Of a stretch of 6,032 bases of DNA, positions 1 through 6,032 are shown in pieces. Within the stretch, counting starts at the first letter, position 1. Each line of letters begins with the position of its first letter. The notes below the pieces were generated by a model. The model ran no database searches. It had not been told where the DNA came from and saw only the letters and a list, made by a program, of their open reading frames with translations. The DNA is taken from positions 1 to 6,032 of the forward strand of contig CAIVNT010000298.1 of the NCBI GenBank assembly GCA_903907305.1, given 5' to 3'. This DNA comes from an uncultured Ignavibacteriota bacterium (GTDB taxonomy: Bacteria; Bacteroidota; Ignavibacteria; UBA10030; UBA8401). The translations under genes were made by a program, and so were the position numbers.

Positions 1-2307
1 ATCATACCCGTAACCGTAATCGAACCCAAGCAGACCGATCGGATTGATAAGCAATCGGGCACCGAGTCCTGCCGAACGTTTCAGATCGAACACTTCGGAC
101 TTTGACAGGTTCTCCCACGTATTTCCCGCTTCGGCGAACGCAAGAAAGTAAATCGGAATTGGGTTAAGTGCAACATTAAAACGAAGCTCAGCAGTATGTT
201 TCACCATCGCATGAGCGGGGATATATTGACCAAGAACGTTCACCGGTCCGATACTCCTGTCTTCATATCCGCGCAGCGGCGTGGTTGCTATCTGGCCTAA
301 ACCGGTTCCGCCCATATAAAATGTTTCAAGATACGGTACGTCTTTTGGATTGGTGGAATATGGGAAGATCGATCCGATCTGCGAGCCATAATAGAGTGCA
401 AGACGCGAACTGTTCAGTACCGGAATATACCAGTCCACCGAAAAAATGTGCTTTGTGTAACGGGCTGTTCCGGGAAGGATCGGTGCACCGGCAATTTCCG
501 TCAGCAGCGAGATGTTGCTTCCCTGTGTAGGGAACAGCGGACTGTTCACACTATTACGCTGGAAGACCTGTGAGATACTCAGCTGGCTGGACTTTCCTTC
601 CTGATAATAATAGGAAGAGCCGACATTGGCCACATCGATATTCTGGAATCTGAATGTCCATGTTGCGCTGAAATAGTCATCCGGAAACTTGAAGCGGCGA
701 CCAAGACTGACCGTTCCCCCCTGCTGATGGATCGAATAGTAGTAGTCCTGCTTCGTGTCGTATAAACTAAAGCCTAACGACGTCGGCGTATCATACAGCC
801 ACGGTTCGCGGAACGAAATGGAGAACGTTCTGTACCGTGAACCTTCACCGAACTGCCAATCAAAGTTGAGCACCTGACCGCCGCCGCCGGAGAATGGCTG
901 TGTGATATCAAAATTATTGAAGGTGAGTCCTAGTGCACCGGTTGCACCGAATGCGCCGCTGTAACCGACGGATGCGTTGAATGTGTCACTTGATTTCTCT
1001 TCCACGTCAAGCACGATGTCCACATTCTTATCATCGACGAATTTCGTATCCGGTTTGATCTTTTCGGGATTGAAATAATTCAAGACGGAGAGCTGACGAA
1101 TGGAGCGGATGATGTTCGAACGGCTGAAGTAATCTCCCGGACGGACATACAATTCGCGGCGGATGACACGTTCCTGTGTCTTGGTATTGCCGCGGATCTC
1201 CACGCCAGCGATCTTGAACTGATTCCTCTCGCGGACGCGGATGACCATATCGATCTCGTTGTCCCCTACTTTCTGTTCTTCCGGTTCGATCTGCACGGTG
1301 AGATATCCGTTGTCCAGATACATCGATGCTACGTCCGACTGTTCCTGATTGCCGCGGAGATTCTGTTCGAACTTTTCCATATCATACACTTCACCGGTCT
1401 GGAAACCGAGACGCTGATTCAATGCTTCGGATTTGAATACCGTATTCCCGTCCCATTTGATGCTGCGGATCTTATACTGCGGTCCTTCAAATACGAACAA
1501 CTTCAGAATAATATCCTCTTTATTCTCGCTGAAAGTAACGGAATCCTCGATCAATTCAGCGTCGCGGAAACCATTCTTCTTGTAGAAATCGATCAGTTTC
1601 TTTTTCGCATCTTCGTATTTCTTCTTTTCTAGTTTTCCGGTCCTCCAGAATTTCCACCAGGATGTCTTATGAACATCCGGCAATTCACTCTCCAGTTCAC
1701 CGTCATCAAAGAATTTATTCCCGAAGAATTGAATGCCTCGGATACGTGCATCCGTCCCTTCAACAACAGTCAGTTTCAACGTTTTTCTGCCTTTGCTGGT
1801 CGTATCGGTTGCATCGATCAGTTCAGAACTCACCTGCGCCTGCAGATATCCTTCTTCTTCGTACGCTTTCTTCACGATCTTGCCGATCTTGTTGATCTCC
1901 TGAGGAGAAATGATCTGTCCTTTAGTGATATTCACTTTTTTGTTCAGATCGCTCTCATCCAGTTCTTCATTCCCCGCATAAATAATTTTCTCGAGACGCG
2001 GAAACTCCTCAACAACGATCAGCAGATAGACACCGTCGTTCACAAATGTTTCCGCCTGGATGTCCACATTCGCGAAGATCTTCAGATTCCACAACCGGTT
2101 GATCGCATTCCTCGTCTGCTCACCCGGAACGGAGATCTCATCCCCTACTTTCAATCCGGTATTGCCGATGATCGCCATCGGTTCAGCAAGTTTATTGCCG
2201 GCAACACTGATGCCGAGGATCTTATATTGTTTCTGCTGCGCACCTTGCTGTGCGAACATTAATCCGCAGACACAGAACAGCGCAAGAACTATTTGTTTTA
2301 TTGTCAT
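1..2307 (-). CDS. bamA: BamA, outer membrane protein assembly factor (C-terminus cut by window edge)
   Basis: BamA is the central Omp85 subunit of the BAM complex, which folds and inserts beta-barrel proteins into the outer membrane. The frame is open from an ATG at 2307 to base 1, giving 769 residues with no stop. Residues 1-20 form a Sec signal peptide (hydrophobic core IVLALFCVCGLMFA, likely cut after MFA at 19). Five POTRA domains follow, roughly at 28-102, 103-184, 185-275, 276-360 and 363-437, with repeated beta-strand ends such as GIQFFGN (191-197) and GVEIRGN (368-374). The rest is the beta-barrel. It carries the loop-6 signature LRGYEDR (678-684), which corresponds to the family (V/I)RG(F/Y) motif. 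The last visible residues, GFDYGYGYD, resemble the penultimate barrel region, so probably only about 15-40 residues are missing. The start lies 10 nt after the uppS stop, so the two genes are probably co-transcribed. The identification is firm; POTRA borders are approximate. Confidence 0.96.
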   Translation of the reverse strand, partial: MTIKQIVLALFCVCGLMFAQQGAQQKQYKILGISVAGNKLAEPMAIIGNTGLKVGDEISVPGEQTRNAINRLWNLKIFANVDIQAETFVNDGVYLLIVVEEFPRLEKIIYAGNEELDESDLNKKVNITKGQIISPQEINKIGKIVKKAYEEEGYLQAQVSSELIDATDTTSKGRKTLKLTVVEGTDARIRGIQFFGNKFFDDGELESELPDVHKTSWWKFWRTGKLEKKKYEDAKKKLIDFYKKNGFRDAELIEDSVTFSENKEDIILKLFVFEGPQYKIRSIKWDGNTVFKSEALNQRLGFQTGEVYDMEKFEQNLRGNQEQSDVASMYLDNGYLTVQIEPEEQKVGDNEIDMVIRVRERNQFKIAGVEIRGNTKTQERVIRRELYVRPGDYFSRSNIIRSIRQLSVLNYFNPEKIKPDTKFVDDKNVDIVLDVEEKSSDTFNASVGYSGAFGATGALGLTFNNFDITQPFSGGGGQVLNFDWQFGEGSRYRTFSISFREPWLYDTPTSLGFSLYDTKQDYYYSIHQQGGTVSLGRRFKFPDDYFSATWTFRFQNIDVANVGSSYYYQEGKSSQLSISQVFQRNSVNSPLFPTQGSNISLLTEIAGAPILPGTARYTKHIFSVDWYIPVLNSSRLALYYGSQIGSIFPYSTNPKDVPYLETFYMGGTGLGQIATTPLRGYEDRSIGPVNVLGQYIPAHAMVKHTAELRFNVALNPIPIYFLAFAEAGNTWENLSKSEVFDLKRSAGLGARLLINPIGLLGFDYGYGYD

Positions 2308-2317
2308 TGTTATTCGA

Positions 2318-3148
2318 TTAAATTCCGGAAACACTTTTTAACAACCGCCGCACGTAGCTTTTGGAAGAAGATTTCGATGGGCTGGAGATCTGTTCACTTA
2401 CTTTACCGAACCGCCGTTCACGGGACTGGAACGATTCGATCGCTTCATACAATTGATTGCGTCTGAAATCCGGCCAGAGCACATCCGTTACATACATTTC
2501 GGAATATGCCAGCTGCCAGAGGAGAAAATTGCTGATCCGCAGTTCGCCGCTTGTTCTGATCAACAGGTCGGGATCCGGGATGTTCTTTGTTGCAAGATGT
2601 TGAGTGATGACAGCATCGGTGATCTCTTCCGGCTTGAGCGATCCGTTCTTCACCTTCTCTGCGATACTCTTTACACTGTTGGTTATATCCCACCTGCCGC
2701 TGTAACTCAACGCGAGAATCAGCGTGAGACCGGTATTGTTCTTTGTCAGTTCAATGGCATCAAGGAATTCGTCCTGCGCATCCTGCGGAAGCGCAGCAAA
2801 ATCACCAATGGTGGTCACCCGCACATTGTGTTTGTTCAACCGGTCACGCTCATCGCGAAGCGAACTGACGAGCAGACGCATGAGAATGGAAACTTCATCT
2901 TTCGGACGGTTCCAATTTTCCGTGGAGAAGGTATACAAGGTGAGGTACTTCACTCCGAGCTGACCGCATGTTTCAACGATCTCGCGCACGGAATTGACCC
3001 CTTCGTGATGCCCCGCCACTCTCGGAAGTGTCCGCTTTTTCGCCCATCGACCGTTGCCGTCCATGATCACAGCAATGTGTTTCGGTATATGACCGTTCTT
3101 TTGAAGGTGTTCCTGCAGTTTTTTATCTTGGCTCGACGGACGAGCCAT
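2318..3148 (-). CDS. uppS: Isoprenyl transferase / undecaprenyl diphosphate synthase (UppS)
   Basis: This cis-prenyltransferase adds isopentenyl diphosphate units to farnesyl diphosphate to make undecaprenyl diphosphate, the lipid carrier for peptidoglycan and other envelope polysaccharides. Numbered from the ATG at 3148 (276 aa), it has the diphosphate-binding motif MDGNGRWA at 29-36 with catalytic Asp30, then GHHEG at 46-50, FSTENWNRP at 74-82, and RTSGELRISNF at 198-208 with Arg198, Arg204 and Ser206, followed by Glu217. From memory, these sit about four residues later than the equivalents in E. coli UppS, so the active site is intact. The frame extends upstream to a TTG at 3184 (288 aa), with another TTG at 3160. 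I prefer the ATG because it leaves about 20 residues before the conserved core, as is usual, though its SD-like AAAGG lies too close to be convincing. The C-terminal tail is rich in Ser and Lys. It is the first gene of the uppS-bamA unit. Confidence 0.96.
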   Translation of the reverse strand: MARPSSQDKKLQEHLQKNGHIPKHIAVIMDGNGRWAKKRTLPRVAGHHEGVNSVREIVETCGQLGVKYLTLYTFSTENWNRPKDEVSILMRLLVSSLRDERDRLNKHNVRVTTIGDFAALPQDAQDEFLDAIELTKNNTGLTLILALSYSGRWDITNSVKSIAEKVKNGSLKPEEITDAVITQHLATKNIPDPDLLIRTSGELRISNFLLWQLAYSEMYVTDVLWPDFRRNQLYEAIESFQSRERRFGKVSEQISSPSKSSSKSYVRRLLKSVSGI

Positions 3149-3223
3149 ACCTTTTGCCAAGGAAAAACTCCGAAAATTGTTCAAAAATGAGACACCATTG
3201 CATGCTTGTCTTCAAAATTCACA

Positions 3224-3254
3224 TAAAGATACTCTTTTAATGAGAGATAATCAA
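3224..3254 (-). promoter_or_regulatory. Candidate Bacteroidota-type promoter for uppS-bamA
   Basis: On the minus strand, TTG (3254-3252) is followed by exactly 20 nt and then TATCTTTA (3231-3224). This is close to the Bacteroidota form (TTG near -33, TAnnTTTG near -7), differing at the last base of the -7 box. Transcription would begin near 3218, giving a leader of about 70 nt to the preferred uppS ATG. A short dyad, CTCT (3232-3235) and AGAG (3243-3246), lies in the spacer. The same spacing and -7 box occur upstream of purK, which strengthens the call. There is no experimental support. Confidence 0.45.
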
Positions 3255-3286
3255 CGGATTTAGACGTTCAGACGGAGTGGTTGTTC

Positions 3287-3298
3287 CTCAATATTGAG
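3287..3298. promoter_or_regulatory. 12-bp perfect palindrome before the flavoprotein gene, possible operator
   Basis: CTCAATATTGAG is a perfect inverted repeat with no spacer, and it ends 14 nt before the ATG at 3313. Its right half, ATTGA, can instead pair with TCAAT six bases further on (3303-3308 region), so two mutually exclusive small dyads overlap here. The position fits a repressor site or a small leader structure in the divergent uppS/flavoprotein region. An AT-rich 12-bp palindrome can also arise by chance, so this is a weak call. Confidence 0.25.
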
Positions 3299-3312
3299 TA
3301 TATTCAATTAAT

Positions 3313-4563
3313 ATGGAGACGAAACAGAACATCGTAGTGATCGGCGGCGGCGCGGCGGGAATGATCGCGGCATGGAAGGCAGCAGCGCTCGGCAATTCCG
3401 TAGTGCTGCTCGAAAAGAATCCTGATCCCGGAATCAAAATTCGTATCTCAGGCGGCGGAAAATGCAACATCACCAACGGTAGCGATATCCGCACAATGCT
3501 GAAACAGTTCAAACCGAATGAGGGACGATTCCTGAAATATGCGTTCCATGAATTCACCAATACGGAATTGCTTGAGGTGCTTCACTCACACGGCGTAGAA
3601 ACCTACCTCCGCGAGAATGGAAAAGTATTTCCCAAAAGTCATAACGCTGATGATGTGGTGAATGCATTCACTCAATTATTGACCGAAAGCAATGTAATGC
3701 TTCGGACGCAATCTCCGGTCCGAGAGATCTTCAGAAATCCTGATGATTCATTCAATATCAAAACAAGTAAAGAGATCATCCGTGCGGACAAGGTGATCAT
3801 TGCGACCGGCGGTTCTTCGTATCAAAAGACAGGAACGACCGGTGACGGATATCGGTGGATGGAAAAACTGGGACACACGATCGTTCCCATCCGTCCTGCA
3901 TTGACTCCAATAGTGCTATCCCCGACTCCCCCGTCATCATGGCAAGGGACTCCCATCCGTGAATGTCGATTGATGGCCGTTAGCGACAATCGCATCGTTG
4001 CTGATTGGAGCGGAGATGTGCTGATCACACATTTTGGTATTTCCGGTCCCGCAGCACTTGAAGTAAGCCGTGATGCCTATTTAGAATTTGAACAGAATCG
4101 TACGGTTGAAATGTGTGTTGATTTTTTCCCGGAACTGACTGAAGAGGTATTGAACGAAAGAATCATCAGCGAGATCGGCACAAATCCTTCCCGATCGATC
4201 ATCACACTTATTGAGCAATTGGTGCCGCAGAAACTTGCGGAATATCTTTTAGTGAATTCATCAGTACCATTTTTAAAGAAACTGAATCAGATCTCAAAAA
4301 TAGAACGGAGAGATCTGCTGAAGATGTTGAAACGTTGTCCATTGGGAACAGTGGAAGAAATTTCGTTGGATAAAGGTGAGGTGACCGCCGGAGGAGTTAC
4401 GTTAACTGAGGTCAATGCGACAACAATGGAATCGAAGATCGTGAAGAATCTTTATCTCTGCGGTGAAGTGCTGGATATCGCCGGTCCGGTCGGCGGATAT
4501 AATCTGCAGGCGGCATTCTCTACCGGTTATGTGGCAGGGATGAATGCCGGCAGGATCGGTTGA
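3313..4563 (+). CDS. HI0933/YhiN/BaiN-family FAD-dependent flavoprotein
   Basis: This 416-residue protein belongs to the HI0933-like NAD(P)/FAD-dependent oxidoreductase family, often labelled aminoacetone oxidase family or BaiN. The N-terminal Rossmann fold shows GGGAAG at 11-16 and the ribose-binding acidic residue Glu34. Family motifs follow: SGGGKCNITN (46-55), ATGGSSYQKTGTTGDGY (164-180), LITHFGISGPAALE (237-250), and the C-terminal FAD contact CGEVLDIAGPVGGYNLQAAF (383-402). The length is normal for the family, and every motif is intact. Known relatives have mixed annotations. Clostridial BaiN is linked to bile-acid metabolism, and E. coli YhiN has, as I recall, been reported as a 23S rRNA dihydrouridine synthase (RdsA). 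A housekeeping rRNA-modification role is the more plausible inference here, but the window does not show it. The start at 3313 has no Shine-Dalgarno sequence. The gene is divergent from uppS, and purK follows 128 nt downstream on the same strand. Confidence 0.93.
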   Translation: METKQNIVVIGGGAAGMIAAWKAAALGNSVVLLEKNPDPGIKIRISGGGKCNITNGSDIRTMLKQFKPNEGRFLKYAFHEFTNTELLEVLHSHGVETYLRENGKVFPKSHNADDVVNAFTQLLTESNVMLRTQSPVREIFRNPDDSFNIKTSKEIIRADKVIIATGGSSYQKTGTTGDGYRWMEKLGHTIVPIRPALTPIVLSPTPPSSWQGTPIRECRLMAVSDNRIVADWSGDVLITHFGISGPAALEVSRDAYLEFEQNRTVEMCVDFFPELTEEVLNERIISEIGTNPSRSIITLIEQLVPQKLAEYLLVNSSVPFLKKLNQISKIERRDLLKMLKRCPLGTVEEISLDKGEVTAGGVTLTEVNATTMESKIVKNLYLCGEVLDIAGPVGGYNLQAAFSTGYVAGMNAGRIG

Positions 4564-4601
4564 TCACACAGCGTGATACGAATTCAAATATTTCCATAGT
4601 C

Positions 4602-4632
4602 TTGCATCTGCATCCAATTCACCATATCTTTA
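4602..4632 (+). promoter_or_regulatory. Candidate Bacteroidota-type promoter for purK(-purE)
   Basis: TTG (4602-4604), a 20-nt gap and TATCTTTA (4625-4632) reproduce exactly the arrangement found upstream of uppS; both are also followed by T. The predicted start is near 4638-4639, giving a leader of about 53 nt before the purK ATG. This suggests purK is not simply read through from the flavoprotein gene. I see no purine riboswitch fold or obvious repressor site in the remaining leader. Confidence 0.45.
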
Positions 4633-4691
4633 TTGGCAAATAATGTCGAATTCTACTGATCTGACATTTCATTTCTGAATCTCACCTGCTT

Positions 4692-5828
4692 ATGTCAAAA
4701 AAAATCTGTATCGGAATTCTCGGCGGCGGTCAATTAGCAAAGATGTCCACGCTGGCGGCTTCGCGGCTCGGCTTTGATATCTCCATTATGGTCAAAGAGA
4801 TGCACTCTCCTGCCGGTCAATTGACCCACCATGAATCGATCGGCTGGGTGGATGATGAACTGCACCTCCGCTCCTTCGCTCAGCATTGCGACGTGGTCAC
4901 TCTGGAGAATGAGTTCGTGGACCATCACCGGATAGAATTTTTGGAGAAGCACGGGAAGAAAGTATATCCTTCATCCGTTACGATAGGATTGATCCAGGAT
5001 AAACTGCTGCAGAAACAAACTTTAAAGAAGAATAAGATCCCTGTCCCTGCTTTCATTGAAGTCACCGCAGACCACACATTCGCACAGATCGCAAAGAAAC
5101 TCGGCTCGCCGTTCGTCCTGAAATCGCGCAAGATGGGATATGACGGATACGGAAATGCACTGGTGAATGACGAAAAAGAATTCCATTCAGCGGTGCGTCA
5201 TCTCTCCAACCGGCATAACAATCTCTTGGCCGAAGCATTTGTACATTTCACTATGGAACTTGCGGTAATGGTCGTGCGGACACCGAACGAGATCAGAACC
5301 TATCCGGTCGTTCAGACGATCCAAAAGAATCATATCTGTCATACGGTGATTGCTCCCGCGCAGATTTCGAAAGCATTGGCGAAAAAAGCGGAAGAGATCG
5401 CTGTCGCATCTGTAAAAGCGGTAAAAGGATTCGGCATTTATGGAGTTGAATTATTCCTCACTAAAGAGAAGAGTCTGATCGTCAACGAAATGGCTCCCCG
5501 TCCGCACAATTCCGGTCATTATACAATTGAAGCGTGCGTCACATCTCAATTTGAGAATCACATCCGCTCCATTCTGGAGTTACCGCTCGGATCCACAAAG
5601 ATGGTGAAGCCGTATGCAATAATGATCAATCTGCTCGGCAAACAGCATCCTCAATCAAAACAAGATCTTTATGCGGTAGCGCTCAAACATCCAAACGCAC
5701 ATCTTCATGTGTACGGCAAAGAGGGATCGCGTGTGGGAAGAAAGATGGGACATCTGACGATGATCGGAGATGATCTGAAGAAGATTCTCAAAGAAGCGAC
5801 GGCATTGGAAGAGACGATCAGTTTGTAG
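4692..5828 (+). CDS. purK: 5-(carboxyamino)imidazole ribonucleotide synthase (PurK), ADE2-like subtype
   Basis: PurK uses ATP and bicarbonate to convert AIR to N5-CAIR in de novo purine synthesis. The 378-residue ATP-grasp protein is complete and of normal length. The N-terminal nucleotide-fold motif is GILGGGQLAKM (8-18). LENEF (71-75) is the acidic motif after strand DVVT. The central ATP-grasp part has QDK (102-104), KSRKMGYDGYGN (144-155) and MELAVMVVR (188-196). The metal/substrate part has VNEMAPRPHNSGHYT (264-278) and SQFENHIRSILELP (285-298), and the C-terminal domain has YGKEGSRVGRKMGH (341-354). The KSR..GYDG.GN loop, the ELAVMVVR strand and the NSGHYTIEACVTSQFE stretch resemble, from memory, the PurK half of eukaryotic ADE2 rather than E. 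coli PurK (GGYDGRGQ). There is no Shine-Dalgarno before the ATG. purE follows after 137 nt. Confidence 0.96.
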   Translation: MSKKICIGILGGGQLAKMSTLAASRLGFDISIMVKEMHSPAGQLTHHESIGWVDDELHLRSFAQHCDVVTLENEFVDHHRIEFLEKHGKKVYPSSVTIGLIQDKLLQKQTLKKNKIPVPAFIEVTADHTFAQIAKKLGSPFVLKSRKMGYDGYGNALVNDEKEFHSAVRHLSNRHNNLLAEAFVHFTMELAVMVVRTPNEIRTYPVVQTIQKNHICHTVIAPAQISKALAKKAEEIAVASVKAVKGFGIYGVELFLTKEKSLIVNEMAPRPHNSGHYTIEACVTSQFENHIRSILELPLGSTKMVKPYAIMINLLGKQHPQSKQDLYAVALKHPNAHLHVYGKEGSRVGRKMGHLTMIGDDLKKILKEATALEETISL

Positions 5829-5873
5829 TTCCGGAACATTCATTGCATGACGCAAGCCATGATATTATTGCAG

Positions 5874-5935
5874 ACCCTTCGACTCATCCCGATACCCTTT
5901 GGCTACGCTTAGAGGCATCGGGATTCGCTCAGGGT
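5874..5935. repeat. Nested REP-like hairpin element between purK and purE
   Basis: The outer arms ACCCT (5874-5878) and AGGGT (5931-5935) pair perfectly. The inner arms ATCCCGATACC (5886-5896) and GGCATCGGGAT (5914-5924) pair at 10 of 11 positions, with a loop of 17 nt. The outer sequence, ACCCTTCGACT plus CGCTCAGGGT, resembles a short intergenic repeat (CCCTTCGACT..CGCTCAGGGTGAC) that I recall from many bacterial assemblies. The loop region 5894-5915 looks like a diverged second copy (ACCCTTTGGCT, then ACGCTTAGAGG). The structure is therefore one repeat inside another. There is no T-run after it, so it is not a standard intrinsic terminator, but it could affect purK-purE transcript stability or processing. 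Confidence 0.6.
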
Positions 5936-5965
5936 GACTCCACTTCACGAATGGAAATTGACATT

Positions 5966-6032
5966 ATGAAAAAAGCAATCGTTGGTATCATTATGGGAAG
6001 CGATTCAGATCTTCCCACCATGCAGGAAGCGG
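5966..6032 (+). CDS. purE: N5-carboxyaminoimidazole ribonucleotide mutase (PurE), N-terminal fragment
   Basis: Only the first 22 codons are in the window, and the gene runs off the right edge. They encode a beta-strand (KKAIVGIIM) followed by GSDSDLPTMQEA. GSDSD is the phosphate-binding and catalytic loop typical of the PurE N-terminus. PurE rearranges N5-CAIR to CAIR, the step directly after PurK, and the presence of purK implies the class I (mutase) type. The ATG at 5966 matches the usual PurE start and has a weak GGAAA 8 nt upstream. An in-frame ATG at 5951 would add only MEIDI. purE is probably co-transcribed with purK across the repeat-bearing gap. Confidence 0.93.
   Translation, partial: MKKAIVGIIMGSDSDLPTMQEA

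Noticed and set aside
1669..2341. Several long plus-strand open frames opposite bamA, the longest encoding 197 residues
   Set aside because: They lie antisense to a bamA frame with clear signal peptide, POTRA and barrel signatures, and their translations resemble no family. They are by-products of the codon use of bamA.
2453..3190. A 245-codon plus-strand open frame covering uppS
   Set aside because: It is fully antisense to uppS, which has every catalytic motif. The translation shows no domain.
3181..3203. Short upstream open frames before uppS (for example ATG at 3198, five codons, whose stop overlaps the TTG at 3184)
   Set aside because: They are too short, have no ribosome-binding signal and are expected by chance.
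3299..3306. TATATTCA as a -7 box for the flavoprotein gene, which would give a near-leaderless mRNA
   Set aside because: The nearest TTG (3281-3283) is only 15 nt away instead of about 20, and the match to the box is poor.
4563..4577. Small hairpin ATCAC/GTGAT at the flavoprotein stop codon as a terminator
   Set aside because: The stem is only 5 bp with no T-run after it, so it does not meet the form of an intrinsic terminator.
5828..5837. Perfect palindrome GTTCCGGAAC at the purK stop, with TTCCGGAA also near the uppS stop (2323-2330)
   Set aside because: The uppS copy lies within coding codons and the shared core is only 8 bp, so coincidence is the simplest explanation.

Overview
The window reads as ordinary chromosome from a Gram-negative bacterium, most likely of the Bacteroidota/Chlorobi/Ignavibacteria kind. 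Three things point there. BamA shows an outer membrane, and uppS lies directly upstream of bamA. Start codons lack clear Shine-Dalgarno sequences. Two intergenic regions carry promoter candidates of the Bacteroidota form (TTG, about 20 nt, TATCTTTA) rather than the sigma-70 form. The lineage call is inference from sequence features only. No mobile element, CRISPR array, tRNA or rRNA was found.

Layout. On the minus strand, a uppS-bamA unit covers positions 1-3148. uppS (undecaprenyl diphosphate synthase) is complete. bamA (outer membrane protein assembly factor) starts 10 nt after the uppS stop and runs off the left edge with only its last strand or so missing. A divergent intergenic region (3149-3312) holds the uppS promoter candidate and a 12-bp palindrome. 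On the plus strand follow a HI0933/YhiN/BaiN-type FAD flavoprotein (3313-4563), then purK (4692-5828), then the first 22 codons of purE (from 5966), cut by the right edge.

How the genes work together. UppS makes the C55 lipid carrier for peptidoglycan and other envelope glycans, and BamA folds outer-membrane beta-barrels, so the left half is an envelope-biogenesis block. PurK and PurE catalyse consecutive steps of de novo purine synthesis (AIR to N5-CAIR to CAIR). The flavoprotein sits between the two blocks with no obvious link to either.

Points of most interest. PurK has motifs that resemble the PurK half of eukaryotic ADE2 more than enterobacterial PurK, and the gene order purK-purE matches the domain order of ADE2. 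A nested, hairpin-forming repeat of about 62 nt lies between purK and purE. Two promoter candidates share the same spacing and -7 box. I do not see a new defence, mobile or biosynthetic system in this window.
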